In this document: one piece after another, positions 26,109 through 34,517 of the stretch
Layout: every line of letters starts with the position of its first letter
How positions within the stretch are numbered: the stretch's first letter is position 1
Origin: Arthrobacter sp. CDRTa11
Lineage (GTDB): Bacteria; Actinomycetota; Actinomycetes; Actinomycetales; Micrococcaceae
Direction of reading: 5' to 3'
NCBI RefSeq assembly: GCF_026427775.1
Contig: NZ_CP044532.1
Location: forward strand, 1,364,001 to 1,428,000
Length of the DNA: 64,000 nt
Notes under the pieces: generated by a model
The model's input: only the letters and a program-made list of their open reading frames with translations
Databases searched by the model: none
Told to the model about the DNA's origin: nothing
Made by a program: the position numbers and the translations under genes

Positions 26109-26534
26109 CTACATTCCGGGCAGCGAGTTCCGCAGCTGGACGACGCATCCGGACTGTGCCTGGTCCGTGAGGGCACGCCGGGCGCACTCCTGGTAATCCT
26201 GGAACTGGTCCGTGAACGCTCCGATGCCCAGGATCATGAGCACCATTACCAGCGACAACGCCAGACCCGAGATGGTGCCGAACAGCACCAGCTTGGATTC
26301 CTTGAGCTGCCCGGCGCGGATCAGCAGCACGATTCCCAGGACCAGGCTCGCCGCCGTCAGAATGCCCGCAAGCCAGTAGTAAGTCAGGTCGAGCTGGATC
26401 ACCAGGAGTGATCCCAGCACGGTGAAGACGAAGGTCCGGAAAAGGGTGTGAGTCTTCGCCAGCGAGGTCTTGGCGGCTTCGCTGAGCGGAGCCGCTGCCC
26501 GCTGTTGCCCAGCCGGGTCCGGAGTGGTGTTCAT
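26109..26534 (-). CDS. Hypothetical membrane protein
   Basis: 141 residues, with three transmembrane helices (FRTFVFTVLGSLLVIQLDL, YWLAGILTAASLVLGIVLLI and LVMVLMILGIGAF) and a short extracytoplasmic end with two Cys (YQECARR and SGCVVQL) that might form a disulphide. The gene lies on the opposite strand between perM and purN; its start is 39 nt from the purN start, so the two share a divergent promoter. Not recognised as a named family. Confidence 0.78.
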   Translation of the reverse strand: MNTTPDPAGQQRAAAPLSEAAKTSLAKTHTLFRTFVFTVLGSLLVIQLDLTYYWLAGILTAASLVLGIVLLIRAGQLKESKLVLFGTISGLALSLVMVLMILGIGAFTDQFQDYQECARRALTDQAQSGCVVQLRNSLPGM

Positions 26535-26573
26535 GTTTTCCAGCCTACGCGAGCGTGCCCATAAGCTAGTGCC

Positions 26574-27146
26574 ATGCGCATCGTAGTCCTCGTCTCAGGT
26601 ACCGGCTCCAACCTCCAGGCCGTCATCGACGCCGTCAAGGCAGGGGACCTGGACGTGCAGATTGCCGCAGTGGGCGCGGACCGGGAGGGGACGTACGGCG
26701 TCGAGCGTTCCTCTGAAGCCGGGCTGGAGACGTTTGTGGTCAACTTCAACTCCTTCCCAACCCGCGCTGAATGGGATGCCGCACTGACCGCGAGGGTGGC
26801 TTCCTATGCCCCCGACGTGGTGGTGTCCTCCGGCTTTATGCGGATCGTCAGCCCGGAGTTCATCGACGCCTTCAACGGCAAATACCTGAACACCCACCCT
26901 GCCCTGCTGCCTGCATTCCCCGGCGCCCACGGGGTGCGCGACGCCATCGCCTACGGAGTGAAGGTGACGGGCTGCACCGTGCACTGGGCCGACGCCGGGG
27001 TGGACACCGGCCCCATCATCGCGCAGGAGGCCGTGGCCATCGAGGACTCCGACACGGAGGAGACCCTGCACGAACGCATCAAGGTGGTGGAGCGCCGGCT
27101 CCTGGTCTCGACGCTGGCCTCCCTCGCCGCCGCCCCTCCGGCCTAA
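26574..27146 (+). CDS. purN: Phosphoribosylglycinamide formyltransferase
   Basis: Transfers the formyl group from 10-formyl-THF to GAR in purine synthesis; cytoplasmic. 190 residues with the N-terminal VSGTGSNLQAV, the catalytic Asn/His in YLNTHPALLPAFPGAHG, and VHWADAGVDTGPIIAQ with the catalytic Asp. Length and start (MRIVVLVSG) are typical. It stands next to perM, with purH about 2.7 kb downstream: the usual purN-purH pair has been split here by a nuclease gene flanked by palindromes and an MFS gene. Confidence 0.97.
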   Translation: MRIVVLVSGTGSNLQAVIDAVKAGDLDVQIAAVGADREGTYGVERSSEAGLETFVVNFNSFPTRAEWDAALTARVASYAPDVVVSSGFMRIVSPEFIDAFNGKYLNTHPALLPAFPGAHGVRDAIAYGVKVTGCTVHWADAGVDTGPIIAQEAVAIEDSDTEETLHERIKVVERRLLVSTLASLAAAPPA

Positions 27147-27159
27147 TAGTGTCCCCACC

Positions 27160-27221
27160 CAACTAGGTAGCGCTATCTGACGTTTTGACCCCTCAAAACG
27201 CCAGATAGCGCTACCTAGTTG
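27160..27221. repeat. 62-nt dispersed palindrome, copy A
   Basis: Starts CAACTAGGTAGCGCTA and ends with the complementary TAGCGCTACCTAGTTG; arms of 29 nt around a CCCC centre with a single mismatch (27180/27201). The variable stem triplet is TCT/AGA. It begins 14 nt after purN and contains the TAG stop codon of the DUF559-type gene (27213-27211). It belongs to the same family as copies at 28221, 52712 and 59662. Confidence 0.93.
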
Positions 27222-28155
27222 TTGACCAACCTCGGCTGACAAGCGCAGAGCGGACCTTGGAGACCGCCGCCCGTGCTTCGTTCTCCATGTGACGCTTGGA
27301 TATGCGGACCAGCGTCCAGCCCGCACGGGCGAAATCTTCTTCGCGCGCGATGTCCTTGACGATCTGGGCCGCTTCGGAATGCCCCGCTCCCTCGTACTCA
27401 ACCGCCACCTTTTCTCCCGCATAAGCCAGGTCCGGTTGACGCACTACGCCGCCAGTCAGTTCGACGGGAACGTTCAGTTGCGGTTCGGGCAGGCCGGCGT
27501 TTTCAAGGACCAGCCGGAGCCTCGTTTCCGGGGCGGAGTCGGATCCTACCCGGGCCTGCTCCAGCGCAAGTCGGGCTTTGCGGATGCCGGGAGTTCCTTT
27601 GTGCCTGTCCAGCATGTCCGCGAGATCCTCCAAAGTTGCGTAGGGCTCGGATCGACCCTCAAAGTCGGCTCTGGGCAGCCTCAGCAAATGGTCGGCGACA
27701 ACCGTCAGTTCGTCGATGGTCATCTTCCGCGCACAGTCCAGCCATGTACGCGTGCGGGACGTGATGAAGAGTCCATCCAGTTCGACAATTTCGTCGGCAA
27801 AGAACTGCCCTCGGTGCCCTCGAACCCCTGGGCGACGCATGATGGCTGCCGTATCCGGACGCGAAATGTGAATCAGCGGTTCATCGCTCCCCGGAAGGAA
27901 CCCTGGAAAGCCCCACAACTGGAACGCCGTCGCGTGCGAAGCGGCCGCGAACTTCGTGATGAGCGTGTACGGCCGAATATTTGGTGCCGGTCCGGGGCCC
28001 GCCACGTCGCCCGCCTTTGGCACCCGCATGCCCCGGGTGGGCCGCTGCAGACCTTGGTGACGTAACTGCCGCTTGGTAATTCCGGCGTCGGCCGCTTCTC
28101 TTAAGGTGAACGGGATGGCAGCCAGGGGCTCCGGCAGTGATCTGGGGACTTTCAT
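27211..28155 (-). CDS. AbiEi-like N-domain plus DUF559 (PD-(D/E)XK, Vsr-like) protein
   Basis: 314 residues. The N-terminal part (FTLREAADAGITKRQLRHQG) is a winged-helix of the type seen in AbiEi-like proteins. The C-terminal ~110 residues are a DUF559/Vsr-like nuclease core: SAPETRLRLVL supplies the Glu, RQPDLAYAGEKVAVEYEG the Asp and E-x-E, and a final VRISKRHM strand follows. It could cut DNA, but no target is known; such genes are multicopy in Arthrobacter. It lies between purN and purH, bracketed by 62-nt palindromes A and B, and its last codons and stop (ACT AGG TAG) come from palindrome A. Its wobble bases look less GC-biased than purN or purH. Confidence 0.82.
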   Translation of the reverse strand: MKVPRSLPEPLAAIPFTLREAADAGITKRQLRHQGLQRPTRGMRVPKAGDVAGPGPAPNIRPYTLITKFAAASHATAFQLWGFPGFLPGSDEPLIHISRPDTAAIMRRPGVRGHRGQFFADEIVELDGLFITSRTRTWLDCARKMTIDELTVVADHLLRLPRADFEGRSEPYATLEDLADMLDRHKGTPGIRKARLALEQARVGSDSAPETRLRLVLENAGLPEPQLNVPVELTGGVVRQPDLAYAGEKVAVEYEGAGHSEAAQIVKDIAREEDFARAGWTLVRISKRHMENEARAAVSKVRSALVSRGWSTTR

Positions 28156-28220
28156 CTGCCCATGGTGACAGCTGGGCGAAGATGCCGCTGAAGTTATCCA
28201 CAGGTCCGTATGGGTCGGTA

Positions 28221-28282
28221 CAACTGGGTAGCGCTAAGTGTCGTTTTGGGAGCTCAAAACGACACTTAGCGCTACCTAGTTG
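28221..28282. repeat. 62-nt dispersed palindrome, copy B
   Basis: Starts CAACTGGGTAGCGCTA and ends TAGCGCTACCTAGTTG. The variable stem triplet is AGT on the left and ACT on the right: both arms changed relative to copies A and D, so pairing is kept. It lies 66 nt upstream of the DUF559-type gene and 38 nt after the MFS gene stop. Confidence 0.93.
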
Positions 28283-28294
28283 GGGATGGACTAC

Positions 28295-28319
28295 GGGGAG
28301 GGGAGGGGAGGGGAGGGGG
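28295..28319 (+). repeat. G-quadruplex-type tract (GGGGA)4-GGGGG
   Basis: Five G-runs of four or more separated by single A, ending at the base before the MFS stop codon. Single-nucleotide loops are the most stable class of intramolecular G-quadruplex on the + strand; the MFS mRNA carries the C-rich complement directly after its TAG. Confidence 0.85.
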
Positions 28320-29672
28320 CTACTCGAGCCGGCGCTGCTTGGTCTCTGGCGAGAAGAAGGCCATCCACAGCACTGCAACCAGGACCAGCCCGCCGGCCAG
28401 CGCGAAGGACGTGGCCAGCCCCAGTTCGGGCCAGAAATAGGTGGCAAAGACCAGCGGTCCGAAGCCTGCCCCGAGCCGGGAGAACGTAGACGCCCAGCCG
28501 AAGCCGGTGCCGCGAAGTTCCGTGGGATAGAGCTCGGACACATAGGCGTAGAGCACGGGAATGGCCACTTGCACCACAAAACCGAATACCAGCAGCCAGA
28601 ACACCGCGGCCGTGGGGATGTCCACCACAAACGCCACGATCACCAGGGTCAGTGCGGACAGCGGACCGGTGATGGCCAAGATCCATTTACGGCCCACCCG
28701 TTCCACCAGGAGCGCCGCCACAATCACGCCCAAAAGCCCGACGGCGGCCATGGAGGCCGTGGTCACAAAGGCCTTGTACTCGGCGAACCCGGCCCCAATG
28801 AGGATCCGCGGCATCCACGTCAGCGACAGGTAGTAGACCAGCAGGATACTGAAAAACAGGGACCAGGCAGCCGCGGTGATTTTCCAGTTGAACTGCCACA
28901 CAAGCCGCAGCTGCTGCCAGGCGCTGCCTGCCGACAGCCGCGGAACGGCCTGGGCATCGGGCAGGCTGTACGCGCGTGGCTCCACTCCAGTCGCCGCAAC
29001 GAGCGCGTCGATAACTTTGGCTGCCTCTTCGCGGCGGCCCTTGCGGATGAGGAACAGCGGCGATTCGGGGACACTCCGACGGACCCAGAACACCAACAGG
29101 GCGGGGAGCACCATCACCAGCATGGTCAGGCGCCAGTCGGCGAACGCAGCCACCAGTGCCGCTGAGACAAACCCGCAGAGCGCTGCCCCCACCGGCCACC
29201 AGCCGTCCATGGCCGTGAGTACCTTGCCGCGCTGCTTCCGGGGCGTGAATTCCCCCACCAGGGCATAGTCCACCGGAATGCAGCCGCCCAGTCCGAAGCC
29301 GGCCATAAACCGGAAGGCGCAGAACCAGATGAAGTCGGGGGAGAAGGCGCCCAGGACGGTGAAGAGCGAGAAGATGAGCAGCGTTGCCGTAAACGCCTTC
29401 TTGCGCCCGATGGTGTCAGCGATGGTTCCCCATACAAACGCACCAAGGGCCATGCCAATCAGGTTGGCCGTGCCGATCCAGCCGGCCTCGCCCGGGGTCA
29501 GCGACCAGTGGCTGGAGAGCAGGGGGATCAGGATGCCGTTGAGGGTCACATCCCAGGCGTCGAACATAAAGCCGAGCCCGCCGATCAGAAAGATCCTGCC
29601 CTGGACTTTCCATCGCCACGGCAGTTCCTGGACCACCTGTTCGCCGCTGGGCACAGTGGTGTATGTATTCAT
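28320..29672 (-). CDS. MFS transporter, NiaP/SV2-like
   Basis: 450 residues, twelve transmembrane helices. The N-terminal FMFDAWDVTLNG and the loop DTIGRKKAF carry the MFS signature; RFMAGFGLGGCIPVDYALV, the EFTPRKQRGK loop, and YVSELYPTELRGTGFGWAS resemble the SV2/NiaP and aromatic-acid symporter branch. An organic acid, aromatic compound or nicotinate is possible as substrate; context does not decide. The start ATG at 29672 has a purine-rich GGAGGCCGAG upstream. The gene ends at a G-quadruplex-type tract followed by palindrome B. Confidence 0.88.
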   Translation of the reverse strand: MNTYTTVPSGEQVVQELPWRWKVQGRIFLIGGLGFMFDAWDVTLNGILIPLLSSHWSLTPGEAGWIGTANLIGMALGAFVWGTIADTIGRKKAFTATLLIFSLFTVLGAFSPDFIWFCAFRFMAGFGLGGCIPVDYALVGEFTPRKQRGKVLTAMDGWWPVGAALCGFVSAALVAAFADWRLTMLVMVLPALLVFWVRRSVPESPLFLIRKGRREEAAKVIDALVAATGVEPRAYSLPDAQAVPRLSAGSAWQQLRLVWQFNWKITAAAWSLFFSILLVYYLSLTWMPRILIGAGFAEYKAFVTTASMAAVGLLGVIVAALLVERVGRKWILAITGPLSALTLVIVAFVVDIPTAAVFWLLVFGFVVQVAIPVLYAYVSELYPTELRGTGFGWASTFSRLGAGFGPLVFATYFWPELGLATSFALAGGLVLVAVLWMAFFSPETKQRRLE

Positions 29673-29826
29673 CTCGGCCTCCTGGGAAAACTCTAGCGGG
29701 GCCGGGGAGCGCCCACGCCCGCGCCGTCACAGTGCGGCAGGCAAACGGCGCACCGCCACTTCACGATAAACTGGCCGTATCCCCACCAACCGCGGCGTTG
29801 TTCCGCGAGATAAGACGGAGACTTTT

Positions 29827-31497
29827 GTGAGCTTCACGCAGCTTGACCGTGTTCCCATCCGCCGGGCCCTGATCTCGGTTTACGACAAGACCGGTCTGGA
29901 GGAGCTCGCCAAGGGCCTGCATGCAGCGGGCGTGAAGATCGTATCCACCGGCTCCACGGCCAAGAAGATCGCCGAGGCCGGCATCCCGGTCCAGGAAGTC
30001 GAGGAAGTCACGGGCTCCCCGGAAATGCTAGACGGCCGCGTCAAGACGCTGCATCCGCGCGTGCACGGCGGTATCCTCGCCGACCGCCGCGTCCCGGCAC
30101 ACATGGAAACCCTCGCCGGCATGGAGATCGAAACCTTTGACCTGGTGGTGGTGAACCTCTACCCGTTCGTCGAGACCGTCAAGTCCGGCGCCGCCCCGGA
30201 CGACGTCGTCGAGCAGATCGATATCGGCGGCCCCGCCATGGTCCGTTCGGCTGCAAAGAACCACGCCGCCGTCAGCATCGTTGTTGATCCGGGCTTCTAC
30301 GGCGAGGTCGTCAACGCTGCCGCTGAAGGCGGCTTTGACCTGAAGACCCGACGCCGGCTGGCCGCCAAGGCGTTCGCCCACACCGCCACCTACGACAACG
30401 CCGTGGCCACCTGGACTGCCAGCCAGTTCCTGGATGAAGACGGCGACGGCGTCATCGACTGGCCGGCCTACGCCGGCCTGGCACTGGAACGCTCCGAGGT
30501 CCTCCGGTACGGCGAAAACCCGCACCAGCAGGCGGCCCTCTACGTGGACAAGGCCGCTCCTGCCGGCATCGCGCAGGCGGACCAGCTGCACGGCAAAGCC
30601 ATGAGCTACAACAACTTTGTTGACGCAGACGCCGCCCTCCGTGCCGCCTACGACTTCGTCGAGCCGGCCGTCGCCGTGATCAAGCACGCCAACCCCTGCG
30701 GTGTGGCTGTCGGTGCTGCCGATGCTGAAGATCCGATCGCGGACGCGCACGCCAAGGCCCATGCCTGCGATCCCGTCTCGGCTTTCGGCGGCGTCATCGC
30801 CGCCAACCGCATGGTCACTGCCGGCATGGCACGCACCGTGGCCAACATTTTCACTGAGGTTGTCATCGCCCCCGGCTTCGAGCCGGAAGCCGTGGAGATC
30901 CTGTCCAAGAAGAAGAACATCCGCCTGCTTGCCCTGCCTGAGGGCTACGGCCGCTATCCGGCCGAAATCCGCCAGGTCTCCGGCGGCGTCCTGGTCCAGA
31001 TGTCAGACAAGGTGGACGCCGACGGCGACAACCCGGCTAACTGGACGCTGGCCGCCGGTGCAGCTGCCGACGAGAGGACCCTCGCCGATCTGGCTTTCGC
31101 CTGGACCGCCTGCCGCGCCGCCAAGTCAAACGCGATCCTGCTGGCCTCCGAAGGCGCAGCCGTCGGCATCGGCATGGGCCAGGTTAACCGCCTGGATTCC
31201 TGCAGGCTGGCCGTGGAACGGGCGAACACTTTGGGCGTGAACGTAAGTTCGGATGTTGAGGGAGCAGGCGGAGCCTCCAACACCCAGTCGGACGGTGCAG
31301 CCGAGCGCGCCCGCGGCGCGGTTGCGGCCTCCGACGCCTTCTTCCCGTTCGCTGACGGACTCCAGATCCTGATCGACGCCGGCGTGCGCGCCGTGGTGCA
31401 GCCGGGCGGTTCGGTCCGGGACGAGGAAGTAATTGCGGCGGCGAATGCGGCAGGCGTCAGCATGTACTTCACCGGTGCCCGCCACTTCTTCCACTAG
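29827..31497 (+). CDS. purH: Bifunctional AICAR transformylase/IMP cyclohydrolase
   Basis: Last two steps of IMP synthesis; uses 10-formyl-THF. 556 residues with an N-terminal MGS-like cyclohydrolase ([41 protein letters not shown]) and a C-terminal transformylase ([35 protein letters not shown]). The GTG start at 29827 follows CGGAGAC and begins the usual sequence [16 protein letters not shown] short inverted repeat (CGCGG-7-CCGCG, 29791-29807) is in its leader. A strong terminator follows. Confidence 0.98.
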   Translation: MSFTQLDRVPIRRALISVYDKTGLEELAKGLHAAGVKIVSTGSTAKKIAEAGIPVQEVEEVTGSPEMLDGRVKTLHPRVHGGILADRRVPAHMETLAGMEIETFDLVVVNLYPFVETVKSGAAPDDVVEQIDIGGPAMVRSAAKNHAAVSIVVDPGFYGEVVNAAAEGGFDLKTRRRLAAKAFAHTATYDNAVATWTASQFLDEDGDGVIDWPAYAGLALERSEVLRYGENPHQQAALYVDKAAPAGIAQADQLHGKAMSYNNFVDADAALRAAYDFVEPAVAVIKHANPCGVAVGAADAEDPIADAHAKAHACDPVSAFGGVIAANRMVTAGMARTVANIFTEVVIAPGFEPEAVEILSKKKNIRLLALPEGYGRYPAEIRQVSGGVLVQMSDKVDADGDNPANWTLAAGAAADERTLADLAFAWTACRAAKSNAILLASEGAAVGIGMGQVNRLDSCRLAVERANTLGVNVSSDVEGAGGASNTQSDGAAERARGAVAASDAFFPFADGLQILIDAGVRAVVQPGGSVRDEEVIAAANAAGVSMYFTGARHFFH

Positions 31498-31533
31498 TCG
31501 CCACCGGCTCCCAAGCGCGCCGGGTTAAACGTC

Positions 31534-31577
31534 GACGGCGTCTGTCCCCCTGAGGGGAGAGACGCCGTCGGGCTTTA
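31534..31577 (+). terminator. purH intrinsic terminator
   Basis: GACGGCGTCT (31534-31543) pairs with AGACGCCGTC (31560-31569), with an inner CCCC/GGGG stem and a CTGA loop, followed by GGGCTTT. Confidence 0.88.
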
Positions 31578-31585
31578 AGGGCTGC

Positions 31586-31783
31586 CTAGGAACCAGGTGT
31601 TTGAGCGTCCGCGCCCCGCTGCTTGAGGCGCGGACCCTTCTCCGGAAGCCGGAGCTCCCGGGGCCTGGCACTAGCCATCTTCTGCTGCGTCCAGTACTCG
31701 AGGATCTCCCCTTGCGTCCTGGCCGCTTGGCTGTGGCTGACTGATTCCCCGCCGGGTGAGGAATCCCTAGGCTGTTTCTGCAC
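31586..31783 (-). CDS. Small ORF resembling a protease pro-segment (possible inhibitor or remnant)
   Basis: 65 codons from a GTG at 31783 that overlaps the end of the protease gene by 17 nt. The segment ILEYWTQQKMASARPREL resembles the protease pro-region VAEYWTSERMQNAIPGDV: E-Y-W-T, a Met four residues on, then A-x-P. There is no signal peptide and no clear ribosome binding site. It may be a remnant of a duplicated secreted protein, or a translationally coupled pro-peptide-like inhibitor. The coding assignment is tentative; codon use is compatible with a gene. Confidence 0.45.
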   Translation of the reverse strand: MQKQPRDSSPGGESVSHSQAARTQGEILEYWTQQKMASARPRELRLPEKGPRLKQRGADAQTPGS

Positions 31784-32729
31784 TTGCGTAGGTCTGCTGG
31801 ATAACGGAGCCCCAGTAGGGGCCGTACATAACGGGGGAGCGGCTGTAGCCGTAGCTGTTGATCGAGTTCTGAAGGCCGGTGGCGTCTGAGCCGATGAACC
31901 AGGGGCCGCCGGAGGAGCCGCCGGTCATGTCGCAGGAAATGCCCTGCGTGTTGAACGGGTTGACGGTGTCGTCGAAGGCCGCGCCCGTGCAGCTCTTGAG
32001 GCTCTCGCCATTGAACGGCTTTGCGGCCGGGTAGCCGTAGGACTTATAGGTGAGGCCCCGTGCGGCGTTGAACTCGACTCCCGATTCCTGGACAACGTCT
32101 GCCAGGTACTGCCCGTTGAGCTGGTTCATCACTGCAAAACCGGTGTCGTACTGGATGTCGCCGTTCGAGCTCCACTGGGTTGGTGCGTAAACGTTACGCG
32201 CGGTCCATTTCCCGTAGGGCGCCACGCCGTTTTCGTATTTGGGTGCAAACATGAAATTGGTGGCGAAGGCGCCAGGGCCCTCGTTGAGGCAGTGTCCTGC
32301 GGTGGCTACGGTGCTCCTGTTCGTGGAAACGACTGCGTTGCCGGAGCAAACATAGTTGGCTCCGCCGAGGGTAAAGAACACCTTGCCGATGTGGTCCACC
32401 GGGGACTCGCTGACGGCAATGGTGGTTCTGCCTTTGGCCGCCCTCACCTGCGAATTAGTGCCTTTCTCCACGGACGCTGCGCTTGACGAATTGCCGCGTT
32501 CGAGTGCTTTCGCGGCCAGGACGTCACCGGGGATTGCGTTTTGCATGCGCTCGCTTGTCCAGTACTCGGCCACTCCCGTGCTGTCCACCGTTGCGCTTGT
32601 CACCGAAGGGGCCTGCTTGTCGTCCGAGGCAGCAGGCGCGGCCGTGGCTCCACCGGCGGCACCAAGTGCCAGCAGGGCGGCTGCAGAGAGGCTCAAAAGG
32701 CTGGTAGCCAGAGACCTGGTGCGTGTCAT
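31767..32729 (-). CDS. Secreted trypsin-like serine protease with pro-segment
   Basis: 320 residues. A signal peptide of about 30 residues (LSLSAAALLALGAAGGATAA) precedes a pro-region with the motif EYWTSERMQNAIP, and then an S1-type catalytic domain: His in VATAGHCLN, Asp in IQYDTGFAV and Ser in TGGSSGGPWF. Cys pairs (YVCSG/GHC and SCTG/ISC) suggest disulphides. The active enzyme should be extracellular. The ATG at 32729 is chosen: AGGAC lies upstream and the signal peptide starts there; the open frame continues to 32807. A small ORF with a similar EYWT motif follows at once. Confidence 0.92.
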   Translation of the reverse strand: MTRTRSLATSLLSLSAAALLALGAAGGATAAPAASDDKQAPSVTSATVDSTGVAEYWTSERMQNAIPGDVLAAKALERGNSSSAASVEKGTNSQVRAAKGRTTIAVSESPVDHIGKVFFTLGGANYVCSGNAVVSTNRSTVATAGHCLNEGPGAFATNFMFAPKYENGVAPYGKWTARNVYAPTQWSSNGDIQYDTGFAVMNQLNGQYLADVVQESGVEFNAARGLTYKSYGYPAAKPFNGESLKSCTGAAFDDTVNPFNTQGISCDMTGGSSGGPWFIGSDATGLQNSINSYGYSRSPVMYGPYWGSVIQQTYASAETA

Positions 32730-32911
32730 TTGTGTCCTGTCCAAACGGTGGGGGAGGGCTCCGGTGACGCCCGCCACGTGCACCATGAATTTATCCGGAT
32801 ATGACACTTTTGTAAATGAATTTTCCTCCTTTGTTGCACTCGTGGCGGGTCTCTGTTAAGTGATGTTTCCTGCCCTGGTTCGCTGAATCCGCTGGTCCGC
32901 TGACCGCAGCA

Positions 32912-33754
32912 TCAGGAGACGCTTGCCGCGGCGGGGCGGTGTCCCTTCTTGGCAAGCTGGATCTGTTCGTAGACGTGATGGCGCAATTCTGTGAACCGTG
33001 GCAGTGCCCGGGTGTTGAGCTGGTCCCGCTCCTGAGGAAGGTTGATGACGATGTCCTCCTGGATCACGGTGGGAGAGCTGGAAAGGATAATGACGCGTTC
33101 GCCGAGATAGACGGATTCGTCGATATCGTGGGTGACGAACAGGATAGTGACGCCGAGTTTCTTCCAGACGCTGCGGATGAGGTCTTCGAGGTCAGCGCGG
33201 GTCTGGGCGTCCACCGCCGCGAACGGTTCGTCCATGAGGAGTACTTCGGGCTGGTAGGCGACGGCGCGGGCAATCGCCACACGCTGCTGCATGCCGCCGG
33301 AGAGTTGCCATGGATAGGACTGGGGGACGTGGGCCAGCCCCACTGCTTCCAGGGCCTCGTCAACAATGCGGTCGCGCTCGGCCTTGGGAACACGCTGGTT
33401 TTTTAGTGGCAACTCCACATTCTGCCGCACCCGCATCCACGGGAAGAGGGAGCGGCCGTATTCCTGGAAGACCACCGCCATCTTCTTCGGCGGGCCACTG
33501 ACCCGCGTGCCGTTCAGGAGGACTTCACCCTCAGTGGGGGCCATCAGCCCTGAAATGCATTTGAGCAGGGTGGTCTTGCCGGAGCCTGAGGGGCCCACCA
33601 GGCAGGCCAGCTCGCCCGGACGCAGGTCGAAGGTGAGGTTCCGAACCGCCTCGACGTCGCCGCCGTCGGTCTTGTAGACCTTCTTCAGACCTCGGACCGA
33701 CAGCATGGGCTGGTCCTCTTGGCCGGATTTGCCCGGTGTTTCGTTATCCAGCAT
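32912..33754 (-). CDS. ABC importer ATPase, SsuB/TauB type
   Basis: 280 residues, cytoplasmic ATPase of a nitrate/sulfonate/taurine-type importer. Walker A GPSGSGKTT, Q-loop VVFQEYGRSLFPW, signature LSGGMQQRVAIARA, Walker B VLLMDEPFAAVD and the H-loop VTHDIDES are all intact. It is the last gene of a four-gene operon and overlaps the preceding permease by 11 nt. Substrate unknown: SsuB-like proteins serve sulfonates, nitrate, pyrimidines and other small organic compounds. No desulfonation enzyme is nearby. Confidence 0.94.
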   Translation of the reverse strand: MLDNETPGKSGQEDQPMLSVRGLKKVYKTDGGDVEAVRNLTFDLRPGELACLVGPSGSGKTTLLKCISGLMAPTEGEVLLNGTRVSGPPKKMAVVFQEYGRSLFPWMRVRQNVELPLKNQRVPKAERDRIVDEALEAVGLAHVPQSYPWQLSGGMQQRVAIARAVAYQPEVLLMDEPFAAVDAQTRADLEDLIRSVWKKLGVTILFVTHDIDESVYLGERVIILSSSPTVIQEDIVINLPQERDQLNTRALPRFTELRHHVYEQIQLAKKGHRPAAASVS

Positions 33755-34517
33755 TTTCTACCTCTTTCTGACCGTGGTACCAGCGCAATACGCGGCGCTC
33801 GCTCCACTGGAAGATGAATGACAGTGCCACGCCGATCAGGCCGAGGACGATGATGCCGGACCACATCTCGGGGATGGCGAAGGAGCGCTGGAACTGCACA
33901 ATGGTGAAGCCCAGTCCGGAAGACGAGGCGAACATCTCCGAGATGACCATCAGGATCAGGCCAATAGACAGGCACTGACGGACCCCGGCCATGATCTGGG
34001 GGCTGGCCGAGGGGAGAACCAGGTACCGCACGCGGGCCCAGCCCGTAATGCCGTACGTGTGGCTGGAATCGGAAAGCACCGAATCAACGGCACGGACGCC
34101 TTCGATGGTGTTCAGCAGCACCGGCCAGATGCAGCCGGAGATGATGACCACCACTTTCATCGAATCCGTGATTCCCATCAGCAACATGAGTACGGGCACC
34201 AGCACGGGCGGCGGGATAGCGCGGAAGAATTCCAGTGTCGGCTCCAGTAAGGACCGGAGCCATCTGACGGATCCGATCACCAGCCCGGCGGCGACGCCGA
34301 TCAGGATTGCCGCAGTTACCCCGGTGATCAACCTGCCGAGGCTGGGGAGGACATCAGAGAGGATCCGTTCGCCAAACCAGACCTCCACAAACGTATCAGC
34401 CAGGATCCCGGGCCTGGGAAAGAAAAAGTTGGGCCTCCCCAGTGTCAACGCCCACCAGAGGAAGATCAGCAGGAGCGGCAGCCCCACTATGTAGCCAAAC
34501 GCCTTCAACCAGCTCAT
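33744..34517 (-). CDS. ABC importer permease, SsuC type (second)
   Basis: 257 residues, six hydrophobic helices, BPD_transp_1 fold. The cytoplasmic EAA-like loop is around SHTYGITGWARVRYLVLPSASPQIMAGVRQ. It overlaps the first permease by 4 nt and the ATPase by 11 nt, so all three are translationally coupled. Two different permease subunits suggest a heterodimeric channel, which is less common in this family, where one gene usually suffices. Confidence 0.93.
   Translation of the reverse strand: MSWLKAFGYIVGLPLLLIFLWWALTLGRPNFFFPRPGILADTFVEVWFGERILSDVLPSLGRLITGVTAAILIGVAAGLVIGSVRWLRSLLEPTLEFFRAIPPPVLVPVLMLLMGITDSMKVVVIISGCIWPVLLNTIEGVRAVDSVLSDSSHTYGITGWARVRYLVLPSASPQIMAGVRQCLSIGLILMVISEMFASSSGLGFTIVQFQRSFAIPEMWSGIIVLGLIGVALSFIFQWSERRVLRWYHGQKEVENAG

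Noticed and set aside
27160..27221. Palindromes as ordinary intrinsic terminators
   Set aside because: No T-run, exact 62-nt length, arms of 29 nt and shared sequence at four places point to a repeat family, although a terminator effect is not excluded.
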